In this document: one piece after another, positions 16,138-22,446 of the stretch
Numbering within the stretch: the first letter of the stretch is position 1
Layout: each line of letters opens with the position of its first letter
Assembly: GCA_934621705.1 (NCBI GenBank)
Contig: CAKTUP010000008.1
Coordinates: 1-26,495, forward strand
Reading direction: 5' to 3'
DNA from: an uncultured Petrimonas sp.
GTDB taxonomy: Bacteria; Bacteroidota; Bacteroidia; Bacteroidales; Dysgonomonadaceae
Length of the DNA stretch: 26,495 nucleotides
Translations under genes and position numbers: made by a program
Notes under the pieces: generated by a model
Database searches by the model: none
Told to the model about the DNA's origin: nothing
What the model saw: the letters and a program-made list of their open reading frames with translations, nothing else

Positions 16138-16722
16138 CTATTCTATTCCCAACAATTCCACATCGAAAATCAATGCCGAATTGGGTTCTATGGAACTTCC
16201 GGCTCCCTGGCTCCCATACGCCAGTTCCGAAGGAATATATAATCTCCATTTGGAGCCAACGGGCATTAATTGCAATGCTTCTACCCAGCCTTTTATCACC
16301 TGGTTTACGCCAAAAACCGCAGGTTGTCCACGTTCTACTGAACTGTCAAAAACCTTGCCGTTTATCAATGTTCCGTGATAATGACACTTTACTTTATCGG
16401 TTGCTTTGGGTTTTGGTCCTGTTCCTTCTTTCAGAATTTCGTATTGCAATCCGCTCGGAAGAGCTACCACGCCTTCTTTCTTTTTGTTTTCTTCCAGAAA
16501 CTCGCGTCCTATTTTAAGATTTTCGCCTAACATTTCGTTTTGTCTTTTGCTTAAATATTCCTGAATATATTGGTTGGCTTCCTGCGGACTCATATCTGCA
16601 GCGCCGTTGTTTATTACTTCAACGAATGCTTTCACAAACGAATCCACATCAATTTGATTTAATCCCGAGTTAACCAGGCTCGAAGCCATACTCATCCCTA
16701 ACGCGTAACTTAATTTGTCCAT
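16138..16722 (-). CDS. Cytoplasmic FKBP-type peptidyl-prolyl isomerase (FklB-like)
   Basis: A 194-residue protein without a signal peptide. An N-terminal helical region (MDKLSYALGMSMASSLVNSG, residues 1-20, then about to 85) is of the FKBP_N dimerisation type. The FKBP domain (about 90-194) carries KCHYHGTLINGKVFDSSVERG, VIKGWVEALQLMPVGSKWRL and FDVELLGIE. It should isomerise prolyl bonds in cytosolic proteins or during folding. The promoter is inside the 57-bp block just upstream (minus-strand TATTTTTG, 16758-16751). The stop codon lies directly after the word repeats that separate it from the lipoprotein paralogue, with which it may be co-transcribed. Confidence 0.92.
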   Translation of the reverse strand: MDKLSYALGMSMASSLVNSGLNQIDVDSFVKAFVEVINNGAADMSPQEANQYIQEYLSKRQNEMLGENLKIGREFLEENKKKEGVVALPSGLQYEILKEGTGPKPKATDKVKCHYHGTLINGKVFDSSVERGQPAVFGVNQVIKGWVEALQLMPVGSKWRLYIPSELAYGSQGAGSSIEPNSALIFDVELLGIE

Positions 16723-16750
16723 TTAACTTTTTTCTTTTTAAATTCGGGCA

Positions 16751-16808
16751 CAAAAATACAATATTAATGTGAAATAATTTTGAATTTAAGGATAAAAAAC
16801 TATATTTG
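16751..16808. promoter_or_regulatory. Duplicated divergent promoter block, copy A
   Basis: Bases 16752-16808 are identical, 57 of 57, to 17391-17447. The block holds a plus-strand TTTG...18 bp...TATATTTG promoter and, at its left edge, a minus-strand TATTTTTG box (16758-16751) that faces the FKBP gene 29 bp away. The plus-strand promoter in this copy faces only non-coding DNA and the remnant region. The minus-strand box is intact only in this copy because the C at 16751 lies just outside the repeat. Confidence 0.6.
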
Positions 16809-16866
16809 TTGAGTTTATGGTAAATAGCGAAGGGCGAAGGGCAGAGAGCAAAGAACAAACAATTTT

Positions 16867-17044
16867 AAGTACAAGACAAGAATTACAATGCTATTTTGCT
16901 TTGCAAAATTTGCTTATCAAGCCACTGATTGCACAAATTAGCACGAATCAATCGGCTATGCCGATTTAAAATTCGTGTTCATTCGAGTCATTCGTGGCTA
17001 ATATCCCGATAATTATCGGGACTAAATTAATTTGTGTTCCATAC
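16867..17044. mobile_element. Small inverted-repeat element, copy 3 (178 bp)
   Basis: Begins AGTACAAGAC and ends TTCCATAC, flanked by TTA (16864-16866 and 17045-17047). The interior matches copy 1 closely, including ATTTTGC/GCAAAAT and the ATCGGC/GCCGAT hairpin. It has an extra 16-bp perfect palindrome CCCGATAATTATCGGG (about 17002-17019 region) near the right end. The flanks on each side resemble two halves of the 57-bp divergent promoter block, so it seems to have inserted at the TTA of a third, degenerate copy of that block. Confidence 0.7.
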
Positions 17045-17363
17045 TTAATGTGAAATAATTCTTGTTTTGACGATAAAAAACTATCCCTAGCCAATTTATC
17101 TGCTTTGTTTCGTAGCCTTTTCCATCCGAAGCAGTTGTTCGGAATTTCCGAACAACTGATTCTTCAATCAATTCTCCTTCTTCAAAAATGTGTTTGATAT
17201 GCTCACTGATATTGGATTTCGATGTTTGAAACAGCTCAATCATAGCCTGTTGGGTTAACCAAACAGTTTCATCTTTCAATCTTACATCAATTCGTAATTT
17301 TCCGTCTTCTGATTGATATAGCAAAAAGTCGTCGTTTGATCTCGTTAAATCGGCATCCGTCAT
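17022..17363 (-). pseudogene. RhuM-family gene remnant (5' part only)
   Basis: The first 87 codons (17363 down to about 17103) match the N-terminus of RhuM/virulence-type proteins: YQSEDGKLRIDVRLKDETVW, LTQQAMIELFQTSKSNISEH, IFEEGELIEESVVRKFRTTA and SDGKGYETK. Intact relatives continue with YYNLDVIISVGYRVKS and run to about 330 residues. Here that is replaced by unrelated codons running through the degenerate promoter block and into the small element, where a stop occurs at 17022-17024. RhuM proteins have a DNA-binding-like N-terminal part and occur on mobile and accessory DNA, with unknown function. This copy is truncated and presumably non-functional. Confidence 0.75.
17045..17090. repeat. 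Degenerate third copy of the divergent promoter block (right half)
   Basis: TTAATGTGAAATAATT and GATAAAAAACTAT occur here in the same order as in the 57-bp blocks. The -7 box is lost (TATCCCTAG instead of TATATTTG). The matching left half (about 16850-16866, AACAAACAATTTTA against AAAATACAATATTA) lies on the other side of the small element. Confidence 0.5.
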
Positions 17364-17390
17364 AGTCGTTGTTTTTTATCATGAATAGGT

Positions 17391-17447
17391 AAAAATACAA
17401 TATTAATGTGAAATAATTTTGAATTTAAGGATAAAAAACTATATTTG
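17391..17447 (+). promoter_or_regulatory. Duplicated divergent promoter block, copy B, driving the sirtuin gene
   Basis: Exact 57-bp duplicate of 16752-16808. TTTG (17418-17421), 18 bp, TATATTTG (17440-17447) is a good Bacteroides promoter, with transcription expected near 17454 and the sirtuin ATG at 17490. Confidence 0.65.
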
Positions 17448-17489
17448 CGAAGATTAGTTGTCGGTTTACAGTTATCAATTTACAGAAAA

Positions 17490-18176
17490 ATGAAAAAGAA
17501 ATTAGTTATACTTACCGGAGCCGGAATGAGCGCCGAAAGCGGAATTTCTACTTTTAGAGATTCGGGCGGATTGTGGGACAAATATCGGGTAGAGGATGTT
17601 GCCACGCCCGAGGCATTTCACAGAAACCCCGAGTTGGTATTGGAGTTTTACAACATTCGCCGTCGCGAATTGGTTACAGTGAAACCCAATGAAGGACATA
17701 CAGGGATTGCAGAATTGGAGAAAGATTTTGATGTTCATATAATTACGCAAAATATCGATAACTTGCACGAACAGGCCGGTAGTACCAACGTGTTGCACTT
17801 ACACGGCGAGTTGATGAAAGTGCGCTCCACGAACGATGAATCGTTGATTTACGAATTACCGGTGGATAAACCCGAAATAAAAATCGGCGACAAGTGCGAA
17901 AAAGGGTATCAGTTACGGCCGCATATCGTTTGGTTTGGCGAAGCCGTGCCGATGATATCGGAAGCAGCCAAAATTGCCGAACAAGCCGATATTTTTGTCA
18001 TAATCGGAACTTCCATGAACGTGTATCCCGCTGCCGGATTACTGGATTATGTGGAAAGAAATGTTCCGGTTTATCTTATCGATCCCCAACAGGTAAGAAC
18101 CAGCAGATTCGATGTGCATCATATCAAGAAAGGCGCGTCGGAAGGAGTTAAGGAACTGGCGAGGCGACTGGGATAG
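17490..18176 (+). CDS. cobB: Sir2-family NAD-dependent protein deacylase (class III-like)
   Basis: A 228-residue sirtuin. It has the NAD-binding GAGMSAESGI (residues 10-19) and TFR (21-23), QNID (87-90), the catalytic His105 in HLHG, and GTSMNVYPAA (173-182). Tyr54 and Arg57 in FYNIRRR correspond to the Tyr/Arg pair that marks class III sirtuins such as E. coli CobB and SIRT5, which remove succinyl and malonyl as well as acetyl groups from lysines. The usual four zinc cysteines are absent; only Cys136 remains in that region. The open frame starts at 17445 but overlaps the -7 box, so the ATG at 17490 is used. It reads divergently from the FKBP gene pair and is followed by a minisatellite. Confidence 0.93.
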   Translation: MKKKLVILTGAGMSAESGISTFRDSGGLWDKYRVEDVATPEAFHRNPELVLEFYNIRRRELVTVKPNEGHTGIAELEKDFDVHIITQNIDNLHEQAGSTNVLHLHGELMKVRSTNDESLIYELPVDKPEIKIGDKCEKGYQLRPHIVWFGEAVPMISEAAKIAEQADIFVIIGTSMNVYPAAGLLDYVERNVPVYLIDPQQVRTSRFDVHHIKKGASEGVKELARRLG

Positions 18177-18190
18177 GGGGCGATTGGGTG

Positions 18191-18293
18191 ACCGGGAGAC
18201 AAGAGACAAGAGACCGGGAGACAAGTGACAAGAGACCGGGAGACAAGTGACAAGAGACCGGGAGACAAGAGACAGGAGGCCTGGGGACAGGAG
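18191..18293. repeat. 22-bp minisatellite, four units plus a partial
   Basis: Units start at 18191, 18213, 18235 and 18257, each close to ACCGGGAGACAAGTGACAAG plus AG, with a degenerate fifth part to 18293. Differences are confined to AGAG/AGTG and the last unit. It begins 14 bp after the sirtuin stop codon. There are no spacers, so it is not a CRISPR array. Confidence 0.9.
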
Positions 18294-18342
18294 AAGAAAC
18301 TTGCAAATCGTAAATCGCAACTCGTAAATCCAAAATAATTTA

Positions 18343-18350
18343 TATCTTTG
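18343..18350 (+). promoter_or_regulatory. Candidate -7 box of mutS
   Basis: TATCTTTG fits TAnnTTTG and lies 49 bp before the GTG start of mutS. The -33 element is weak. Confidence 0.4.
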
Positions 18351-18398
18351 TTATCCTTTTTCAGAGAAAAAACATTACACAATAATTTATAGAGATAC

Positions 18399-21014
18399 GT
18401 GAGCAAGCAGATAGTTGAAACCCCGATGATGAAACAGTTTAACGAGATTAAAAGACAACATCCCGATGCTGTTTTGCTCTTCAGGGTAGGCGATTTTTAC
18501 GAAACTTTTTCCGACGATGCCATTGTGGCGGCTGAAATTCTGGGAATCACGCTGACGCGTCGCGCTAACGGCGCAGCACAATTCGTTGAACTTGCCGGAT
18601 TTCCGCATCACGCTCTCGATACGTATCTGCCCAAACTGGTTCGCGCGGGAAAACGAGTTGCCATTTGCGATCAGCTGGAAGACCCGAAGTTGACCAAAAC
18701 GCTCGTCAAGCGCGGCATTACCGAATTGGTTACGCCAGGCGTTTCCATCAACGACAATGTGTTGAACCACAAGGAGAATAATTTTCTTGCCGCCATTTAT
18801 TCGGCAAACGGAAAGTCGTTCGGCATCTCTTTTCTCGATATCTCCACCGGCGAATTTCTCACTACCGAAGGCTCCAAAGACGAAATCGACAAACTGCTTT
18901 CCAACTTTTCGCCCAAGGAAATCCTTATTGAACGCGGTAACAAACGTAAATTCGAAGAATTTTTCGGTTCGGGCTACTTCTTTTTCGAACTCGACGACTG
19001 GATTTTTACCGACGATGCCGCCCGCGACCGCTTGCTGAAACATTTTCGCACCAAAAACCTGAAAGGATTCGGCGTGCAAAACCTGGCGCTCGGAATTATC
19101 GCTTCCGGCGCCGTGCTGCATTACTTAGACATAACGCAGCACACGCAAATCAGCCACATTGTTGCACTCAGGCAAATCGACGAAAGCCGCTACGTGCGTC
19201 TCGATAAATTCACGGTGCGCAGCCTGGAGCTGATTTCCACGATGAATGAAGGCGGAAAAACGTTGCTCGAAGTGCTCGACAAAACCATTTCGCCCATGGG
19301 TTCGCGCATGTTGCGTCGATGGATGGTTTTTCCGCTCAAAGATGCCAAACCTATCGAAAATCGGTTGGATGTGGTGGAAAACTTTTTTCGTGAAACGGAA
19401 TTAAAACAACTGCTCGAAGAAAAACTATCGCTTATCGGCGATCTGGAGCGAATCATTTCCAAAGCTGCCGTCGGCCGGATTTCGCCGCGCGAAGTGGTTC
19501 AGTTAAAAGTGGCATTAACAGCCATCGAACCCGTTCGGGAAGCGTTTTTGGCATCCGAAAACACCAGTCTAAAGGAAATGGGCGAGCAGTTAAATCCTTG
19601 CCCCGTTATCCGCGACCGCATTGAGCGCGAAATTTTCCCCGATCCCCCCGCCCTACTAAACAAAGGCGGAGTTATTCAAAAAGGAGTGCATCCGCAATTA
19701 GACGAACTGCGCGATATTGCCTATTCGGGCAAGGATTATCTGCTTCAGTTGCAGCAGCGAAAAAGCGCCGAAACGGGTATTCCGTCGTTGAAAATTGCGT
19801 TTAACAACGTTTTCGGATACTACATCGAAGTACGCAACACGCACAAGGACAAAGTTCCCGAAACGTGGATACGCAAACAAACGCTGGTAAGCGCCGAACG
19901 ATACATTACCGAAGAACTGAAAGAGTACGAAGAAAAAATTCTGGGCGCCGAAGAAAAAATCGCATCGCTCGAAACGCAGCTTTACAACTCGCTTGTCGAG
20001 AGCCTGATAGAATATATTCCAACCATTCAGGTGAACGCGAACATCATTGCCCGTGCCGATTGCTTGTTGTCTTTTGCCAAAGCGGCGCAGGAAAACAAAT
20101 ACATCCGTCCCGAAATCAACGAGTCGGATGCCATCGATATTAAAAACGGGCGCCATCCCGTAATCGAAAAACAGCTTCCCCCCGATGAACCCTATATCGC
20201 CAACGACGTGTATCTCGACCGCGATTCGCAACAAATCATCATCATCACCGGGCCCAACATGGCCGGTAAATCGGCCTTGCTGCGCCAAACGGCGCTGATA
20301 ACGATAATGGCACAAATCGGAAGTTTTGTTCCTGCCGAATCGGCAAAGATTGGACTGGTGGACAAAATCTTCACCCGCGTGGGCGCATCCGATAACATTT
20401 CGCTGGGCGAATCCACGTTTATGGTGGAGATGAACGAAGCGGCCAACATCATCAATAATGTTTCGGAACGAAGCCTGGTGCTTTTCGATGAACTGGGGCG
20501 CGGAACAAGTACTTACGACGGAATTTCCATTGCCTGGTCGATAGTGGAATATCTTCACGAGCATCCCAAGGCAAGAGCCAAAACCCTTTTCGCCACGCAC
20601 TACCACGAGCTGAACGAAATGGAGAAATCGTTTAAGCGAATCAAAAACTACAACGTTGCCGTCAAAGAAATCGATAACAAGGTTATTTTTCTGCGAAAAC
20701 TTCTTCCCGGCGGAAGCGAACACAGCTTCGGTATTCACGTTGCCAAAATGGCCGGAATGCCGCAAAGCATCACCAAACGATCGGAAGCGATTCTGGAACA
20801 GATGGAAACTGCAAACCGCAAACAGGGAATTAAAAAACCGATAAAAGACATTGTGGAGAAACGCGAAGGCTACCAGTTGAGTTTCTTCCAACTGGACGAC
20901 CCCATCCTGAGTCAGGTTCGCGATGAAATTCTCAATCTCGACGTAAACAATCTCACGCCCATCGAAGCATTGAATAAATTGAATGAGATAAAGAAAATTG
21001 TGAAGGGGAAATAG
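18399..21014 (+). CDS. mutS: DNA mismatch repair protein MutS
   Basis: An 871-residue MutS1, full length. The mismatch-wedge motif is F33-Y34-E35 in GDFYETF. The ATPase domain has Walker A GPNMAGKS (about 618-625), Walker B/signature [16 protein letters not shown] (about 693-708) and the conserved FATHYHEL (about 729-736). It recognises mispairs and small loops as a dimer and recruits MutL. Translation starts at a GTG (18399); the upstream residues ETPMMKQF match the conserved TPLMKQY start of the family, so starting at the internal ATG would cut conserved sequence. The codon usage is noticeably more GC-rich than in the uptake operons. The downstream thymidine kinase gene is 92 bp away on the same strand. 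Confidence 0.97.
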   Translation: MSKQIVETPMMKQFNEIKRQHPDAVLLFRVGDFYETFSDDAIVAAEILGITLTRRANGAAQFVELAGFPHHALDTYLPKLVRAGKRVAICDQLEDPKLTKTLVKRGITELVTPGVSINDNVLNHKENNFLAAIYSANGKSFGISFLDISTGEFLTTEGSKDEIDKLLSNFSPKEILIERGNKRKFEEFFGSGYFFFELDDWIFTDDAARDRLLKHFRTKNLKGFGVQNLALGIIASGAVLHYLDITQHTQISHIVALRQIDESRYVRLDKFTVRSLELISTMNEGGKTLLEVLDKTISPMGSRMLRRWMVFPLKDAKPIENRLDVVENFFRETELKQLLEEKLSLIGDLERIISKAAVGRISPREVVQLKVALTAIEPVREAFLASENTSLKEMGEQLNPCPVIRDRIEREIFPDPPALLNKGGVIQKGVHPQLDELRDIAYSGKDYLLQLQQRKSAETGIPSLKIAFNNVFGYYIEVRNTHKDKVPETWIRKQTLVSAERYITEELKEYEEKILGAEEKIASLETQLYNSLVESLIEYIPTIQVNANIIARADCLLSFAKAAQENKYIRPEINESDAIDIKNGRHPVIEKQLPPDEPYIANDVYLDRDSQQIIIITGPNMAGKSALLRQTALITIMAQIGSFVPAESAKIGLVDKIFTRVGASDNISLGESTFMVEMNEAANIINNVSERSLVLFDELGRGTSTYDGISIAWSIVEYLHEHPKARAKTLFATHYHELNEMEKSFKRIKNYNVAVKEIDNKVIFLRKLLPGGSEHSFGIHVAKMAGMPQSITKRSEAILEQMETANRKQGIKKPIKDIVEKREGYQLSFFQLDDPILSQVRDEILNLDVNNLTPIEALNKLNEIKKIVKGK

Positions 21015-21019
21015 GAAAA

Positions 21020-21101
21020 GTTCAATGTTCAACGTTTGATGTTCAAGGTTGTTGAGTAAGCCGCGACAACTTTAAACCTTAAACGATGAACCTTAAACGT
21101 T
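21020..21101. repeat. Imperfect inverted word repeat between mutS and tdk
   Basis: AACGTTTGATGTTCAAGGTT (21031-21050) is an imperfect inverted copy of the stretch 21075-21101, which itself repeats AACCTTAAACG. It starts 5 bp after the mutS stop codon. It may fold in RNA, but there is no T-tract, so a terminator role is uncertain. Confidence 0.55.
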
Positions 21102-21106
21102 AGAAA

Positions 21107-21685
21107 ATGTACAACGAATCCAACATACACGAAACCCATCGCCGCGGCCGAATCGAAGTGATTTGCGGCTCCATGTTCTCGGGTAAAACCGAAGAACTGC
21201 TGCGCCGTTTGCGCCGGGCGCAATTTGCCCGGCAAACAGTAGAGATTTTTAAGCCCGCCATCGATACGCGTTATTCCAACGAAGAAGTGGTGTCGCACGA
21301 CAAAAACTCCATTCTTTCCACTCCGGTGGAGCATTCGGGCAATATTTTGCTGCTTTCGTCCGACGTGGAAGTGGTGGGAATCGACGAAGCGCAGTTTTTC
21401 GATAAAGGCCTTGCCGATGTTTGCCAACAACTTGCTGACCAAGGCATTCGTGTAATCGTTGCCGGACTCGACATGGATTTCAAGCGCGTTCCGTTTGGCC
21501 CCATGCCCCATTTGTGCGCCATTGCCGACGATGTAACCAAAGTTCACGCCATCTGTGTGCGATGCGGCGCTTTGGCCAACTATTCGCACCGCATTGTGGC
21601 CGGCGAAAAACAGGTGATGTTGGGTGAAATGCAAGAGTATCAGCCGCTTTGCCGTATATGCTACAATCAGGAACTCCGAAGTTGA
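21107..21685 (+). CDS. tdk: Thymidine kinase
   Basis: A 192-residue type II thymidine kinase. It has the P-loop GSMFSGKT (21-28), the DEAQFFD motif (93-99) with Glu94 as the likely catalytic base, the lasso-region IVAGLDMDF (117-125) and a zinc site made of Cys150, Cys153, Cys182 and Cys185. It phosphorylates thymidine to dTMP with ATP in the salvage pathway. Length and motifs are standard. The start is the ATG at 21107, and the N-terminal [14 protein letters not shown] arrangement is normal for the family in Bacteroidetes. It probably shares transcripts with mutS or has a weak promoter of its own in the 92-bp gap. Confidence 0.96.
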   Translation: MYNESNIHETHRRGRIEVICGSMFSGKTEELLRRLRRAQFARQTVEIFKPAIDTRYSNEEVVSHDKNSILSTPVEHSGNILLLSSDVEVVGIDEAQFFDKGLADVCQQLADQGIRVIVAGLDMDFKRVPFGPMPHLCAIADDVTKVHAICVRCGALANYSHRIVAGEKQVMLGEMQEYQPLCRICYNQELRS

Positions 21686-21779
21686 ATCGGAAAAAATCGT
21701 TATTTTTTGGGTAAAAATCCCCAATTTGTCAATTTTTTTGCTTTTTTGTAACAAAATATAAACAAATTTCTTGTCTAAT

Positions 21780-21792
21780 GTGTTAATAACAC
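21780..21792. promoter_or_regulatory. 13-bp perfect palindrome upstream of the small barrel gene
   Basis: GTGTTA-A-TAACAC lies about 50 bp before the ATG at 21842 in an AT-rich region, a position suited to an operator. No textbook TAnnTTTG box is seen in this intergenic region, and the palindrome has no identified binding protein. Confidence 0.3.
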
Positions 21793-21841
21793 AAAACGTC
21801 ATAAAGACATTTTAGAACATTTTTTATTAAAACATTGACTT

Positions 21842-22312
21842 ATGAAACTTAGAAATTTATTTATCGTTGGTTTATTAGCTATAGCAGCCGTTACTACCAC
21901 TGCAAGTGCACAAAGTTACAGAACTGCATTCGGTGCTCGATTAGGTTATGACAGCGGTATTACCCTGAAACATTTCTTTGCTCCGGCAAGCGCATTCGAA
22001 GGTATTTTGAGCGCAGGGCCGCGTTATTTTCAGTTGACCGGTTTGTATGAATATCAGCAACCACTACCGGGTGCGCCGGGTTTAGATTGGTTTGTTGGTT
22101 TGGGAGCACACATCGGAAATGTTTATTACAAAAATCATCCGGGAGACAGGCTCTTCATTGGTGGTGATTTAATAGCCGGACTTGAGTACACATTTCCAAC
22201 CGCACCGTTCGCTATTTCACTCGACTGGAAACCATCGTTTAATTTTGTAAACGACTACAACGATTACTGGTATGCCGGTTTTGCACTCAGTTTGCGCTAC
22301 ACTTTCAGATAA
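21842..22312 (+). CDS. Small outer-membrane beta-barrel protein
   Basis: A 156-residue secreted protein. The signal peptide (MKLRNLFIVGLLAIAAVTTT, then ASAQ) should be cleaved after about residue 24. The mature part has alternating-residue strands (FGARLGYDSGITLKHFF, FIGGDLIAGLEYTF, YWYAGFALSLRYTF) and ends in Phe-Arg after aromatic-rich strand residues, consistent with a six- to eight-stranded barrel. Proteins of this size and pattern in Bacteroidetes are annotated as outer-membrane-beta-barrel or hypothetical; the function is unknown. Its AT-rich leader is 156 bp and it is followed directly by a strong terminator, so it is a single-gene transcript. Confidence 0.75.
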   Translation: MKLRNLFIVGLLAIAAVTTTASAQSYRTAFGARLGYDSGITLKHFFAPASAFEGILSAGPRYFQLTGLYEYQQPLPGAPGLDWFVGLGAHIGNVYYKNHPGDRLFIGGDLIAGLEYTFPTAPFAISLDWKPSFNFVNDYNDYWYAGFALSLRYTFR

Positions 22313-22335
22313 GAAGCAGATTCTGGTATTTTATG

Positions 22336-22367
22336 AAACCGTTCTCATTGCGAGAGCGGTTTTTTTA
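22336..22367 (+). terminator. Intrinsic terminator after the small barrel gene
   Basis: AAACCGTTCTC (22336-22346) pairs with GAGAGCGGTTT (22352-22362) with one mismatch and a 5-base loop, followed by a run of T on the plus strand. Confidence 0.8.
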
Positions 22368-22386
22368 TTATGTGCTGCGTTTTTCG

Positions 22387-22394
22387 TACTTTTG
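22387..22394 (+). promoter_or_regulatory. Candidate -7 box of the helicase gene
   Basis: TACTTTTG fits TAnnTTTG, lies just after the previous terminator and 52 bp before the helicase ATG. Confidence 0.45.
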
Positions 22395-22446
22395 TATCAC
22401 TATCCGTCTGATCGTTTGGAGTGGTCGGACGGGTTAAAAAGAACAA

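Noticed and set aside
17445..17489. A 15-residue N-terminal extension of the sirtuin
   Set aside because: It would begin inside the TATATTTG promoter box, upstream of the expected transcription start, and the family begins at the hydrophobic strand before GAGMSAESGI.
18191..18293. Possible CRISPR array
   Set aside because: The 22-bp units are directly adjacent with no unique spacers, and no cas genes are present.
18039..18406. Minus-strand frames with PGLLSLVSRSL-type repeats
   Set aside because: They are translations of the 22-bp minisatellite plus the sirtuin antisense strand. A 22-bp unit shifts frame each time, which is why several frames look alike.
19698..21032. A 444-residue minus-strand open frame opposite mutS
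   Set aside because: It is antisense to conserved MutS motifs, has no recognisable domain, and its length is explained by the GC-rich codon usage of mutS.
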